Positions 22,180 to 35,803 of a stretch of DNA of 64,000 nucleotides are shown piece by piece (the stretch's first letter is position 1; every line of letters starts with the position of its first letter). Below the pieces are notes generated by a model. The model was not told where the DNA came from and did no database searches. It saw only the letters and a list, made by a program, of their open reading frames with translations. Made by a program: the position numbers and the translations under genes. Origin of the DNA: Rhytidiadelphus loreus (lineage: Eukaryota > Streptophyta > Bryopsida > Hypnales > Hylocomiaceae); contig OX344761.1 of the NCBI GenBank assembly GCA_947034895.1, positions 32,686,863 to 32,750,862 on the forward strand. Direction: 5' to 3'.

Positions 22180-22505
22180 GACCTTAAAGTAGGAGGTTTC
22201 AAAAGCGTACAAGCTCTAAAATTGCCCACCTTCTCAAATGTACATTATTTGTACATATTTTTTTAGTAGCCTTTAGCAATGTACCTTTTAGGAGGAGGAC
22301 GATTTTAAAGCCCCATGCCTTTTCAACTTCAAAATTTCATAACTAATTCCACAAAGCTCAAAAAAATATGAAATGACTTAGGTTACATGCCAATTCTACT
22401 TGTCTTTCAAGAAAAATTTACTCAAAAATATTTGAAGAAGCTTCACCTCCCTAAAATTCATTTTCAGCTCTTAAATGGGCGATTTATGGACCTCCTACCT
22501 CAGTA
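22180..22505 (+). repeat. Dispersed repeat family A, copy 2
   Basis: Matches 3390-3740: GTAGGAGGTTTCAAAAGCGT, ACATTATTTGTACAT, TTTCAACTTCAAAATTTC, TAATTCCACAAAGCTC. Lies about 750 bp upstream of the SUN gene start. Confidence 0.75.
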
Positions 22506-23269
22506 ACTTATTATTATTTAAGTTCCCTTAATAAGCTACCAGTAGCTGAGCGGACACGTGTCAGAAGTTGACCCCATGCTCAAAACTAAAATGCCATGTC
22601 AGCCCCTCCAACGGCACTCCACGTAAACCCATCCACACATCTTCGAATTTCCTAGATGTCGGCCCCCCGCGCCGACGTCTCCGTCTTTACCCGCCATTGC
22701 TCTTCGCTGTTCCATAGCGATGGCGACGCTGTTTCCGCTCTCGCCATTTGCATTCAAATTTACGACCGTTTTTTTCAGCTTCTGGTGATTTTATTTGCAA
22801 CCGCTTTTCTTGTAACTTTTCCCCGCTACCTATCTAACACTATTGGAATTTTTCGCTGCGAAGATTGCTTCCGAGGTTGCGAGTAAAAATTCTCGAGAGG
22901 TTTTGGTGATGCTGTTAGGGTTTCGTTTCTAAGGAGCTCAGAGTTTTGTTGATTGCTGGTCACTGGGATTGGATTGTAGTTGCCGCGGCGAGGTTTTTGG
23001 TGTGCGCCTTTTTTAATTTGGTGGATTTCGGTTTGCTTGGAAAGTGTAGGTCTCTGATGGTGTGTTTTAGCTATGGAGGAGACTTAGGGTGACAGCTCTG
23101 GATTGAGCGTAGGGAGTTTATAGAATTCACGGCAGTATAGTTGTTCTCGTTTGTTTTACTACTTGGTTTTGTTTTGCTTTTTGTTTTTTTGTTATTGTGG
23201 AATTTTTTTGTGTTGATTTAGTAGTTTCTTGTTGCGGAGTTTTGAGGAGTTTGGGAGGAAGAAGTTGAA
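22506..23269 (+). promoter_or_regulatory. Probable promoter and 5' leader of the SUN gene
   Basis: GC content rises sharply after 22550, leaving the AT-rich spacer. T-rich leader sequence (TTTTGTTTTGCTTTTTGTTTT, about 23165) precedes the ATG. No clear TATA box was identified. Confidence 0.35.
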
Positions 23270-25431
23270 ATGTCTGCTGCAGCAGCCGCCCCTGCAACGG
23301 CCACCGGCAATGCGCTCTCCGGGAGTGGAGCCGCGGCGCCGGAGATGGTGGCGACGAGGGCTCGAAAGAGGACCACAGTGTCAAAAGGCACGTCAGAGGG
23401 CTCGGACGTCGTTCCTCCGCTCACCACCACGAGTGCTGTGACGCGTGCGAGGCGAGCTCGAGAACAACCGAAAATAGCGTCGGAAGACAAGGGCATGGGG
23501 ATGGCCTTTTCGAGAGACCTCAGTGTTGTAGACGAGGACATGGAGAAGCATGGAAATAATAATAATATCAACAGTACTCCCCTCTCAACCCCGACGCCGC
23601 GGAAGAAGCCTTCCCTTGTGGTTGACATTGCTTCTGGCCACGCATCCCCTGTAAAACACAAGACTCCGGTGAGGGCTGTGCATCACAAGGTGAAGGCAAA
23701 GAAGAGGTCGATATGGGATACGATGAGCCATTTGTTCTCCCCCTTGTTTTTGTTCTTTATTGTGAGCGCTGGGCTCGGTACGACTGTTTGGAATTTGCGA
23801 CCCAGGCCCGTTGCGAAACAGTGGGATGTGTCTTCTGCTGAAGTTGAGAAATTGGAGGAGTTTGTTACCAAGACAACAAAATGGATGCAGGTAAATCATT
23901 TATTCTAATATTTTTTATTTTTGTTTTTTTTAACCTTTCATCTGAATTTCTGAGCGTTTGAGCCAATTTTTTACCACTTGTTTTCTGGCATATTCAAGGT
24001 TGTGTTCCACAAATTGTATATATCAATGTCGATTGATATATAATCGTAGAGAGCAGTATTGACAGGTTGATGCTAGTAGGTCATTTTTCTGATTTTCCAA
24101 TTGAATCAACATGTTCTTCATTTGTTTCATGTGTGAATCTCAAATTTTGATGTGACATGCCTCTTCTGTTGAACAAGGGTGGTGGGTGTTTCGCTATCAA
24201 ATTGCATGCTACCATTGTCTTATAGAAACACTTGACCATTTATGAAGAGTCTCAGCACTGGAGCTTTTTTGAATATTCTTGTTCTTGCAGGTACAACTGG
24301 AAGTCCTTGACATGAAGATTGATAAGCAAACAAATGAAATACGAGGCGAATTCCAAAAGAAGCTTGACTCCCAAGTTGCAGGTATCGCATCTGGAGTGAA
24401 GGGTTTGAAGTCTCAACTCGACCACCTATATCAGAACGGGGTTCCATTGAATCGTGCCGAAGTTATGGAGCTCGTGAAGAAAGTCGTGGAGCAGCGTGCT
24501 TCAGAGAGTAGTAGTAAATCCTTCAGTCTTGAAGACGTCCGGTCAATTGCACGGAAAATAGTGTTGGGTGAGGTGGAGAAGCATGCTGCTGATGGAATTG
24601 GGCGGACGGATTACGCTCTGGCCAGTGGGGGTGGGCGTGTCGTAGATCATTCTGAGGGACTCTTTCTGGGCAGAACTAAACAATGGTCCACCTTGGCGTT
24701 CAGCAGCATCCTTCCAGGGGCTACGAGGAGGCACCCACTGGCGCAGAAAGTACTAGAACCCAGTTTTGGTGAACCTGGCCAGTGCCTGCCTCTAAAGGGT
24801 AGTAACGTATATGTAGAGATCTCTCTGCGGACATCCATTAGGCCGGATGCTATAACTCTTGAGCATGTTTCCAAGGTAATACATTTACTCTTCTTTGTGG
24901 GTTTTTAAGTTGTAGTTAGTCGTAGTTGTGATGCAGGTTTGGATTTTAAAATATTTACAACTGTAGTTAATCTTCAAAATCATCATTTTTTACCACTTTA
25001 ATTTGTTGATACAATTTAGATTGAACATCTCTTCTCCCTAGTGGTAAAAGACGTGGTATGATAGAGATTACCGTACACGATGATCTAGTTTGTAATAGAA
25101 ACAGCGTGTTTCTGATAATGATTTGTGACTTGTACAGAGTGTTGCATATGACTTGTCGAGCGCACCGAAAGAATTTCAGTTATATGGCTGGCGGGAGATG
25201 CGACCAGCTGACCGAATTACGCAGCCTTCTCCAGTACATAAGTTGCTGGGACAGTTCATATACAACACAGATGGCCCCAGTATCCAGACATTCCATCTTT
25301 CTGATGACGACGTGGGTGGAGAACTGATAAACATGGTCCGACTGCACGTTTTAACCAACAACGGAAGTCCCATGCACACTTGCATCTACCGGATCCGTAT
25401 TCATGGTGCAGACCCCCAAGCAACACTATGA
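23270..25431 (+). CDS. SUN-domain protein of the inner nuclear membrane (plant SUN1/SUN2 type)
   Basis: Three exons fit with clean splice sites and phase 0 throughout: 23270-23890, 24291-24875 and 25138-25431, giving 499 residues. Order: Ala-rich disordered nucleoplasmic N-terminus with basic clusters (RARKR at 30-34, KVKAKKR at 140-146); one transmembrane helix at about 155-174 (LFSPLFLFFIVSAG); coiled coil about 188-305; C-terminal SUN domain about 315-495, starting DYALASGGGRVVDHS and ending CIYRIRIHG. C371 (GQCLPL) and C483 (HTCIYR) sit where animal SUN domains have the cation-loop disulfide. In the family the SUN domain lies in the perinuclear space, trimerises and binds KASH-domain tails to form LINC complexes linking nucleus and cytoskeleton. 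Length and architecture match canonical mid-size plant SUN proteins. Nothing looks broken. Confidence 0.95.
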
Positions 25432-28400
25432 ACATGTAGAACACTTCCTTTTTCTCATGTGTGAAAGTTCACTGTTCAACTCTGCCGAGGTGGGAGGTGA
25501 TGGAGATTTTACCGCAGCATTCTCTGCTTCTGACGTAGCATTTGCGAGAGCTTTATAGCAACACATCATTGACCTTGAGGTCACAGAAGCGGGAGAGTTG
25601 CTTTTGGATATTTTACCTTCTGTAGACTAATGCGTTACCTTTCTGCTGAAGTTTGAGACCGTTGCTGCGAATGCTGTACGATAAGGTTACTCTGTTTATA
25701 GGGACCGGATGAAGACCCTTGAGGCTTTGTTCAGTGTCCTGCAGAGGCTCAGTTGCAAAGGTCGGGAATCAAAATCGTCTAGGATTGTGTGGTGTCACCC
25801 TCACCTACTGAACTTTGAAAGCATTAGTGGGTGTCATCATAGTATCATGATGTGCCTTTTTATGTAGACTGGTTATTGAATGGGCTAGCGTAGGGTTTAG
25901 ATTCACACTTCGTTGCCTTAATTGGAGATGACTCGGAAGAATTCATGCAATTTCTCTGACAGCTAGTGAGAATATCATTTGATCGCAAGTCAAGGATATT
26001 AGTTTTCTTTGTTCATAGACCCTGTATCTATACTTGGAATTGATGACTTGCGGAATAATCTTTTGCCTACATGCTTGCCAGAGTGTTTGCCTCGGTTATT
26101 ATTAGTCTTGGTTCTTCTTGTGATTCCTGGTAACGTGCGAAATTAACAGAGGAAACAATGTACAGATTTGACCCTCCGAAGTCTTCAACTGGTGCGGTGC
26201 ACATGCCTTCAATTTTTTGCTACAGTGCCTCCCGAGACTAGTAGTTCAACATAGGGTTGTCACCAAGTTCTTGCTTTGTGAGATTCACTATGTGTTTTAG
26301 GCCATCAGTAGTGTGCTTTATATACATCTACAAGAAGTTTATGTTGTGGTCTTTGATTTCCTGAATATAAGGTTGAGGATATATACTATTTGAGTCACTT
26401 AAAACACATTTTTGGGAGATGTGTTGAGCTGTGGAGAGACCTTTAGGTACAATTTTAGATCAAATTTTTATCACTGTAAGAATTCCTTTGGCAATTTTGA
26501 AGTGGGAGGTTGTGGGCTACTATGAGTGACAATAAACAACCTTGGAAACTTGGAAACTTGGATAAACAAAATTGGATTTAAAGTTGACAAGGAAGAAAAG
26601 AAATGAGAGAGGCAGCACATTAGCTTGGGTTGTGGGTATAGAAAGAAAATATTTGTCTAAAGGAACACAAGGACACCAAGTAGTTGCTGCAACTACATTT
26701 GCTTTGCAGAAAATTTGAAATGTGGACCTCACTAATAGTCTGTGAACAACAAAGAGATCCTAGATGATTTTTCTTGTTGAATACATTTGTGCACTATGAT
26801 CAAGAAACGATTAACTCTGCAATTTTTGGTGAAAATTTGGAGAATAGAGAAGGTGTTTGGGTTGCCACTTTCGATCCTCATATCTTTTTCTTCCACACTT
26901 CAAAATGATCTAAAAAAAACTACACATCAAAATCATGATGATATGTACCCATAGGATAAAAGAAAAAATTTGGAGCACTTTTGAGCATTCCGATTTGAAC
27001 ATTTTTCTTTTAGTATATGTACAAAGTACTCCTAATTGAATATCTTCTCAAGAATTGTGTGATTTTGCCAATTTTCTTTCCATAGGAATGCTACCTAAGT
27101 CTTCTTTCATTTCATTGGTGGCGATCATCAATATTATTCTACACAAATGAGGAATTATACTTTTTAAAAGAGCTGGTCAATAGAATAAGAGCTATGCTCA
27201 ACCCCGGGTCCTTTAGGGGTTAGTACAATGTGAGTGAAGTGAGTCTTCAATGCGGCATGCAAACCAACTCAAAGGCAGAGACAAGGGACATTTTTGTGGT
27301 AGTAGCATGCTTATATTTGAGCATTGCCTACCATGCACCATACCTTAATTGTATCATCTGACACCATGTGTGAAAATGAATGGAACCATCCAAGGTAGAG
27401 CTTTTGCCAAAGTCTTCTTCAAATCGGTGATCTAAAGTAGAATGCCCCATTCTTGTCCCTTTAAGAGATTCGCCTTCTTCTTTATTAAAAGTCATAATTG
27501 ATTAGTTTGTGTCTGAAGAAAAATTCAATGGAAATTTCTTATTTTTTATTTTTTGAATTTTCTAGGGATATTTGAAGTGAAAGCTTCCTACTAGCTTCCT
27601 ACTAATGTGTACAAAAACATTCTTCAAAAAGTAGGAATCCAATGGAGAAAAGTCAATCAATATCTCAAAAAGTGAGTGAACTTCACTCAAATTGCATTAT
27701 GAACAAGTTGGTTTGGGGTCAAAAAGTAGAATTCTATAATAGATATAGGGTCATGTTATTCTACCTTTTGTGAATCACACTATAGCTGTGGCCAATATAT
27801 TCCACAAAGTTTGGAGAGAGGAGAGAATCTAAAAGAGAATTCTTAGATGAAAGTGAAAGATAATTGATAAGATGAGGTAGAGGAAGTAGAAAGTGAGGCG
27901 GTGTAAGAGGTGACATCGAGCAATTTCCAAGGGCAATCAAACACGACTTAAAAAAGGTTGTTGTTTTTGACAATTCCATAGGTTTTTAACACTAAAGTTT
28001 AAAAAAACATCACAAAAAATCTCAATTTCTAGAAAAGTGTAAATTCAATATGTTGGAAAGACTATCAAAAAAAGTATTAGAAAGAGTGTCCAAAACAATG
28101 TTAGAAAGAGTGTCAGAAAAAGTGTCCAAAAGAGTGATGAAAAACATGGCCAAAAAAACAAAAATAAATTTTTTAATTTGCTCCCCAAAGATTTTGGATT
28201 GCCTTAATTTGTTGTTTGATTTTGATAGCTAGAATTTTTGGATATCTAATCTCCATGCCCAAAATTTCTAGATTGTCAAAATTGAAATTGGAGATTTTTT
28301 GTAACATATGTGAAATGAAGTGTCACAAAAAAAAATTAGCAAGTATACCAAATTTTTGTACTAGTCTATATTTATTTTTACCATGGCTATAGGCTCCCAA

Positions 28401-30904
28401 CTTCAAGTTGCAATAAAATACTCATTCTAGATTTTTTATAAAATTTTCAAGTAGAATAAAAACTAAACTTGAAAAGGTTTAATTTTCTAGTTAAATCCAA
28501 AGCAAAAAAATCATTGAGAATGTCAATATCAATTATTAAAGGGTGAATGCAAGAAACACCGGTACTATTTGGCGTCACAATTGGAATGACAGAGATGCAA
28601 TTTGCCATATCTTTTGGGAAATGAAGTCCATGTACTTGAAATTTTTATTGGAGATGGCTAACTTGGAAGTTCTCAGATTCCTTACTTTTGAGAAATTTTG
28701 AAAAAAAATCCTTTAATTAAATTGTAATTTACCTAATTTGTCACATTTTGCGTTTTAGGGGTTTTTAGTACTGTGGAGCATCCAAAAATGATGATCTACG
28801 TCTAGGATTGTTGTAGGCTATTGCCACAATAGAAGGGCATGTGCCCACCAAAGGGCATTAAAAAGAACACAATTCTTTGTCTTCAACATGCATGCAAATA
28901 GGGGTCCCTTGCCCATAGCGCTCCTAACATTTATGATGGTTTCAATTTTTAGTTTTTGGTGAAATGTAATCACTATCAAGTCTCTACAAATGGCCAATTT
29001 TTAGTTTTTTTTTATTCATGATTTTCTAATTATTATTAATTTATACTTAATTTTATCTACTTTCTGTGACAAACTGTCATTTTTTTTAAGTAGTACAATT
29101 TCAGTATTATAAAGTACTCAAAAGTACTACTGGCCGTTGATTTTTCAGATCAACGGTTGAGATTGCTCTGTTTTGCAGTACTAGCAGTACTTGTAGTACT
29201 GGGCAGAAAAAACACAGTTTTGGCAGAACGCTCCCTAAATCGTTCGGTGTTTCTTGCATCCACCCTAAAGCAAAGATGAAAAAGAGCTAAAACACACTGC
29301 ATAAGTGATCAATCTTTTTTGAAACAGTACCCATTATTTATTGCGAATGTAACCAACATGACTCAAAATTAACTCAACATGTGAATACAACATAAAAAAT
29401 TGGTTGTATACCCAAAACTGGATGCAAAATTGTATGCACTGGTGTTTATGCCATTGTGTTCATTGATGCAAATTGAAGTTTTTTTGAGTTGTTCGCATGC
29501 CATTATTTGAACAAATTAAACCACTTTCTTCATCAATAAATTATTGTGTTTGACTTTAATGAATCTTAAAGTCTATTTTTTCCATTATGCTTGTTCTTTG
29601 TAAAGTATCTTTTTGGTATCATTTACAATGGAGATTTTTTGTCAATTGATGGTGAAATTGCAAATCTACATTGGAGGATGGTAGGATTCAAGTTTGTGGA
29701 CTAGTGGTAATATAATTCTCTTTTTATGACAAGGTTTTTGAAGTCCAACATCCATTAGACACCACTTATTTGCTCATATCCTTTCAATATTTATTTGAGT
29801 CTAATGCCATTTTTTTTGTTTTTCTTTGAATTCTTTACTTCTTCTAGAACAAGCCACCAAGCTAGTTGTTGATAAATATGTTTTGTACATAATTTTAGAT
29901 TGTAGAATTTTAGAAAGGTTATTAGGATCAAGTTGTCTTACCTAAACTTCTATTATAGTCGTTGATGCTTTTATGAGAAATCAAACATGCAGATGTAATA
30001 TCCATTTTAAGGGTAGTCTAGGCTTATCATTAATATCCTACTATTTGAAACTTTGACATTTTATAACTTATGTGTGCTTTATTCAAATAATACATATTTA
30101 TAGAATACATTTAATTGTATTGGAACTATCTTAAAATCACAAAAGATACCCATAGAAAAAATTTAATTCTTGTATTCAAAGACACCCAAAGCATAGGTTG
30201 CAACTTCCAATCATGACTCCAATTTTAGCATAAAATAAGCAAAACTTGAATATTTTTACCACATGTTGTTTTTTCAACTTGTAATGAGATCAATCATGTA
30301 AATTTGCTAAAACTCAATCCCTACAAATTATTGTCTAAAATTTACAATTTCCATTCATGAAAGTCTTTGATGTATTTGGATAATTATGCCTATTTTTAGA
30401 ACTTTGAAAATTCATAGCTTATTCATATGGTGTCCAAAGAAGGTATTCTTAGAAAAACTAGATTCTCTACATGACTACCAATAAGATTCAATAAAAAAAA
30501 TTATAGTGCAATAATACAAACCATACTCAAATCCTCATTTGGATGATTTTAGGTGGGGTTATCTTAAGTATGGACACAAAAATGAATGCTTTTTCCATCA
30601 TCCATTGTTGCAATAATTCATGAGAGTATGTGCTAGTATTGAAAAACTTTATAATTCTATTTCGAGCTAAATATCAATAGCTTTTGACAATGTTTTTGCT
30701 CTAGGACTTAATAAATAGGTAGAAAATTGAAGAAAAAAAATGTAATCATTTAACCAAATTTCTTCTAAATCACCAAAATCTCTATTGTAGCTACCTAAAT
30801 ACTAAAACATCAATCCAAGATCAATAGCCTCAACCAAATCCTTGGAGTCAGACCAACAATAAAATAAATTGTTGGAAAAGCTCCATCAATTAGTGCCAAG
30901 AATA
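25432..30904. other. SUN 3' flank and long AT-rich spacer without a gene
   Basis: The 3' UTR probably extends some hundred bases past 25431, but no canonical AATAAA marks its end. A TTAA-element-like right end (GTCCTTTAGGGGTTAG, 27208-27223) has no visible partner. At 28050-28145 there is a short tandem stretch (TTAGAAAGAGTGTC-type units). A palindromic-looking GTACTA/TAGTAC-rich stretch lies at 29100-29210. Confidence 0.45.
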
Positions 30905-31390
30905 CACCTAGGCCCACTTAAGGTGGCCCCCCCCCAAAAAAAAAACCCTGCCAAACTATGCCTAGATACTATTATTAGATTAGTCAAATTTTTCATATTT
31001 TCTTGTTGGCAAGTGAAAGGAGGTTCCAACGTACCAAAGAACATGGCATTTGGATTCTACATGCAAAAGTTATGAAGAGTCCAAAGTTTTTTTGGAAATG
31101 TACATAGAATAATAATGGTGATTTCAAGTAGGGCGTGATTTTGGATTTAGCCACCACTTAGTCTTCTTGTTGTCCTCAATTTGCCAAGCATGCAATTGTT
31201 TGTTCACTTCATGAGGCTTGGATAGCCGCAACACTCCAACGCGGTTGAAGTGGGCACCCTCAAAATTGCCTTTGATTTTGCATATTGTGCCTAGTTATTA
31301 TTATTAAACTAATCAAATTTTCATATCTTCTTGTTGGCAAGTGAAAGGAGGTTCCAACGCACAAAGAAACACAACATTTGGATGGTCTCA
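30905..31390 (+). repeat. Dispersed repeat family E, two further copies
   Basis: The segments around 30905-31090 and 31255-31390 both contain CTTGTTGGCAAGTGAAAGG, GGTTCCAACG and ACA.CATTTGGAT. They are inverted relative to 16809-17290. A C9-A10 run at about 30929-30948 marks copy 1. Confidence 0.75.
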
Positions 31391-31554
31391 GGAGCATGGG
31401 TCATCACTGCGAGAGTCCACTGCAAGCAGTTGAGAATAAGCTACTAAGTAAGCATTAATTGCATATAATTATTTAATTTGTTTATATTTTTTTGTCACTC
31501 GTTCAAAAGATTAGTACACATCTACTTAAAAAAAGAAAAAAGACCAAATGTTCA

Positions 31555-31870
31555 TGTAAGGTAGGAGATCCATGAAGTATTTGGGCTCTAAATTTGTACT
31601 TTACGCAGAGGGACATTTTGCTTTCTCATTGCACCAACAATGTACAATACAAATAGTATACAGTTCAAGAAGTGAACTACTGCATTTCAACTTCAAAAAT
31701 TCATAACTAATTCTATGAAGCTCCAAAAAAAATGAAAGAACTTGGATTAGATTCCAACTTCATTTGTCTTTTCAAGGAAAATTTACTAAAAATTAATTTC
31801 AAGAAGTTTCACCTCTCTGAATTATTTTCAGCTTTTAAATGAGCACTTTATAAACCTAAAACCTTAACTC
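31555..31870 (+). repeat. Dispersed repeat family A, copy 3
   Basis: Follows copies at 3390 and 22180: GTAGGAGATCCATGAAG, TTTCAACTTCAAAAATTC, CTTTTCAAGGAAAATTTACT. More diverged than the other two. Lies downstream of the thioredoxin gene. Confidence 0.7.
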
Positions 31871-32282
31871 ATGTTGATTACACACAATGCTTTAACCACT
31901 CAAAAGAGGATTCATAGGGTTAACTACAACCATCACCAAATGTACACTGGAAGTACATTTGCAGATATCTATTGATGAGTTTTCTCAACAAATGGAACGA
32001 GCACAACTTCATGAGAACTTGGGAGTATTTTGTAAGATATGACCTTCATAAGATAATGCTAATACCTTTAGAATCAATGTTTTTTCTAAATATTTTAAAA
32101 TTTCTCTCGATTGAATGGCAACATCAAAATCCATAATTTAGTCCTTTTTAGATAGGAAAAAAAAATTAATCTATGTATTTGCATTTTATATGCCCAATTT
32201 TGAAGATTTATTTTTATTTTTATAATGATTATCATTCAACATGTGACAATTTAAAATGATTTTTTGGACCAACATAGAGGTT

Positions 32283-34982
32283 TCAACATTTTCTTAAAAT
32301 TTTGCTATGAAAATCAACAAAGGGAATGAGGGTATACGATTGATTTGTGGCATAGTGATGGACTTTCTTCTCCAATTCATCTTTATTTGCTCCAACAATT
32401 TTATCAATTTGCTTGCTATTCTTGATAAACAAGAAAGTTGGCATGGCCCGAATGTCCCAATCAGCTGTCACATCCTACACATGGGAAATATATGCTGATC
32501 AATCCTATTTTCTTTGGCACCATGGGGTTAGATTGCACCATTTCAAAAGAATTCTCTACTTTTCATCAAATAAAAATAATATTTTTTTACCACAAAATTT
32601 TCATTTCTATTAAAAATGTAGATGAAATCAAAAAAATTGGATGAAAAAGTGCATGAATATAATTGAAAAGTATTTTTTGGTCCAAAAGATGGATGAATGT
32701 AGAAATATAATGCTTCATCAAATTTTAAGTGATTGCCATCTTAGTACTTTCTCAAAAAATAAAAAATAAAAGTCTTGATGCTCTTATGAATGATGTTAGA
32801 ATTCTTTTACCATATTGGTGTAATACATGAATTATATTGCGTGTTAAATTCCCTTTAGAATAGGAGCTATAATCCTTGCATAAGTAAGAAATCCAAATCG
32901 GGTCTAATAGTTTTTAGCAACTTGGAAGGTTTCTATAATATAGACACCTATTACACAAGTGTATAGTCTTCTAGACTTGTGGAATCATGCTCCTTGGTTC
33001 ACGTAATAGCAACCCTTGCAACAAGCATAAAAGTGTGAAGAAAAGTGAATGGTCTACAATAAGACTCAATATGAGCAATCATGAAATAAGTACTTATTTA
33101 ATCTAATCATGAACAAAATTAATTATGGTATGGTTATTGATGTACCGATACTTCGTCGACATCAACCTTAAGAAATATAAGGTTATTTTCGTACTTTTTG
33201 CTCAATTCAATAAATATTGGACCCATCATTCGGCATGGTCCACACCAACTTGCATTGAAATCAACAACAACCTATTTCAACATGAATAAGCCCCAAAGTA
33301 AAGTCAATCATCTTGTGGAAAGATTCAATGTCCATTTGTAATATGGAGGCTTTTATATGATTATTTGTTTGTAGGGAGACCTCCTTTGAAATCATGAGGA
33401 ATTCTATTTATTGTGTTGTTTAAATTTGTGTGAAATAATCAAATTTTGTTGTAAAAAATTAAATTCAAATTGTGCTCAGTGCTAGATATAAGGAATTTTG
33501 TGTATGATCATTGTGGTTAGTAATGGATTTCTCTTGATTTATGTAGAAAAATTCTTTAGGTTATGTTATCCCAAAAAATTAGTAACCTTATTTCTTAAAA
33601 ATCTTATTTTTAGTATGAAATTTGAAATTAATAAATGAGAATAAAAATTGAGTGTTGATCCTTACAATTTTTCTACAAGATTTTGCCTCTTCAATTTTTG
33701 TTTGCCATTGGCTCTTATCAAGTATTATTGTACAACTTCCATGTTCTCTAGTCATTTTAGGGTCTGCAACATCCAAAAATTCAATTATAAAATAAAACAT
33801 TAAATCCACATATTGCATTATATATCCTGCTATTTGTGTTAGTTTTCTTCCTTCCAGTAATTCAAGTACCAAAAGTTACTTTACTTATGAATGAGTAGAA
33901 AGGCTTGTCGAGTACATCACCGCACCTTTATTTATACTCTCTTCCAACCATTGGGCAAAGTCTTGCAACATCTGTTCGACCAAACCCTAATATCGTATAA
34001 GACATTTTTGAAGACACATACGTTGAATATTTGCCTTGAATGTTATTCACCCCAAATTAACATGAGTTGACTCACAACTTTGAGCTAACTAAAATATTCC
34101 TACTCTTCAATCTATTTATATTAATCAAGTTGCTTCGAACCAAATGGTCACTCAAACAAACATCAGAATGCTACATACACAAATTGGAAATGCCAATGGC
34201 ATACAAATCAATTTAATTGCAAAGTATCATACAAAGTTGACAAATTATTGCATTCAAGAATTAGAAATTTATCATTATGATTCTATTAAATGTGAATATA
34301 AAATTTCAACATGTAAACTTGCATTTAATACAAAAAGAAGACCAATCATTGAATAGGAAAAAAAATGATTCCTATTAATAAAATTCAAATTTTAGAGCAC
34401 TAGTGAATTTTGGGTCAATCATATTTGAACATAATGGTGATTCCTATTTTCAGAGATGACAAGGGTTCAAAATTTACAAGGGCTATTAAGTATCATGATC
34501 TTACAAAAAGATCCACAAACAAAACATAATTACTAAAGTTTATAATACAAAAAAAATTCTCTTTTCATCGTGGTCAATGTCAAAAGTCATTCAAAGTTGA
34601 GGAAAAATACCACTCCCACCTCAAGTAGGTTATTGTTGTTAGTGTAAAATACCAAGGCATTTTTTCTTTTGCATAATAATTACTTTCCATCAAAAATTTA
34701 TTTAGCTTTAAAAAAAAAATTGTATGAAAACTCAAAACTCAAAATCACATACATAATTTTTTTTAAATCACCTTGAATCACCCTAGAGTATTAAGAAAAT
34801 TTATGTGAAAAAAGAGATTGTAAAAGATTGCTCACCTTCAATCTTTACAGTTGAGGTTGAAGAGGATTCTCCAGGTTGCCCAGGCACGGGTTCAGGTGAC
34901 GGAGCAGCTTTAGGGGTTGCCTCGGTAATAGGCTTAGCGGGTGTGGCCACAGGAGCCACAACAACCGCGGGTTTGGGTTTGG
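32283..34982 (-). CDS. h-type thioredoxin with an N-terminal Pro/Ala/Thr-rich extension
   Basis: Minus-strand exons: about 34982-34836, about 33763-33666, 33271-33146 and 32474-32283. The thioredoxin fold reads [30 protein letters not shown] (redox site WCGPC), [10 protein letters not shown], then [14 protein letters not shown] with the cis-proline, and [11 protein letters not shown]. From the ATG at 33755 it would be 135 residues, normal for type h. The exon upstream, ending at a GTGAGC donor in phase 1, joins exactly to the GTTGCAG acceptor at 33764 in the matching phase. It adds about 49 residues rich in Pro, Ala, Thr and Lys ([14 protein letters not shown]...). No ATG is found in that exon, so a first exon further upstream is unresolved. 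The protein should reduce disulfides of cytosolic targets. The linker suggests tethering or fusion to another module. Confidence 0.85.
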
Positions 34983-35032
34983 CTGCAAGGTTAGCCGTAG
35001 TGCAAGATTTTGAAAATAGCGTGGGGAAATAT

Positions 35033-35803
35033 TAGTGTGGAGGGGGAATTTGAAGAAGAAGAAGAATGGGTTTAGTTTAATTGCGTGATGAATTAATTGC
35101 ATGGTGACATTGAAGTAGGGTGAAGAAAGGTCACTTGCGAATGTAAGTGAAACATTAATTAAAATGAAGACAAAGACATGAATAGTTTTTTGGGATGTAT
35201 TTTTGTGGAGATTTAATGACCTTTATCATCTCAAATTTTGAATGAAGAGATTTCTTGTATTATAAAAATGTTATGGATGAGAGACTTTCTTATGCGTTGT
35301 GTGCATTTACATCACAATAGCTTGCATGTATTGCAAGGGAAACATGTGCATGACAAATCATAGTCTGGAAAGTTTGTCACACTTTAGGTTCTCATTGCTA
35401 ATGAATGTTGGATGAAATAATTGGATGATGATATTTTTTCTAAGATGAAAATGTGGCAGATTTTGTAACAAGAGTCATGATAGGGGTTGTAACACTGTGT
35501 ATTTAATATTTACATCACATTCTACTACAAAAATGTTTTCTCATTCATTTTGATAATAATAAAAAAAAAACTATTTGTGTCATAGCAATAAAGTAGTGTA
35601 TATTCATTTCATGGTAATTTTTTTTCAAATGGAGCATGATATTTACAAATTAGATCATCTTTGACATGCACAACATATGTACAATAACTTTACCATTGCT
35701 TTACATTCAAAATGATGAAATACTTTATATTCATTGGTGGATGGTGGATTTGAAGATGAGCCTAGGAATAGATCCTTCCTTCAATATTCCTAATGAAGGA
35801 TTA
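35033..35803. other. Spacer upstream of the visible thioredoxin exons
   Basis: No coding segment identified. The missing first thioredoxin exon or its promoter should be sought here on the minus strand. Confidence 0.35.

Noticed and set aside
23218..23661. 147-codon minus-strand ORF under the SUN gene
   Set aside because: Antisense of the Ala/Arg-rich SUN N-terminus, produced by GC-rich codons; no domain and no independent signals.
34805..35035. 76-codon plus-strand Gly/Ala-rich ORF
   Set aside because: It is antisense to the Pro/Ala-rich thioredoxin exon, whose phase match with the next exon is better evidence.
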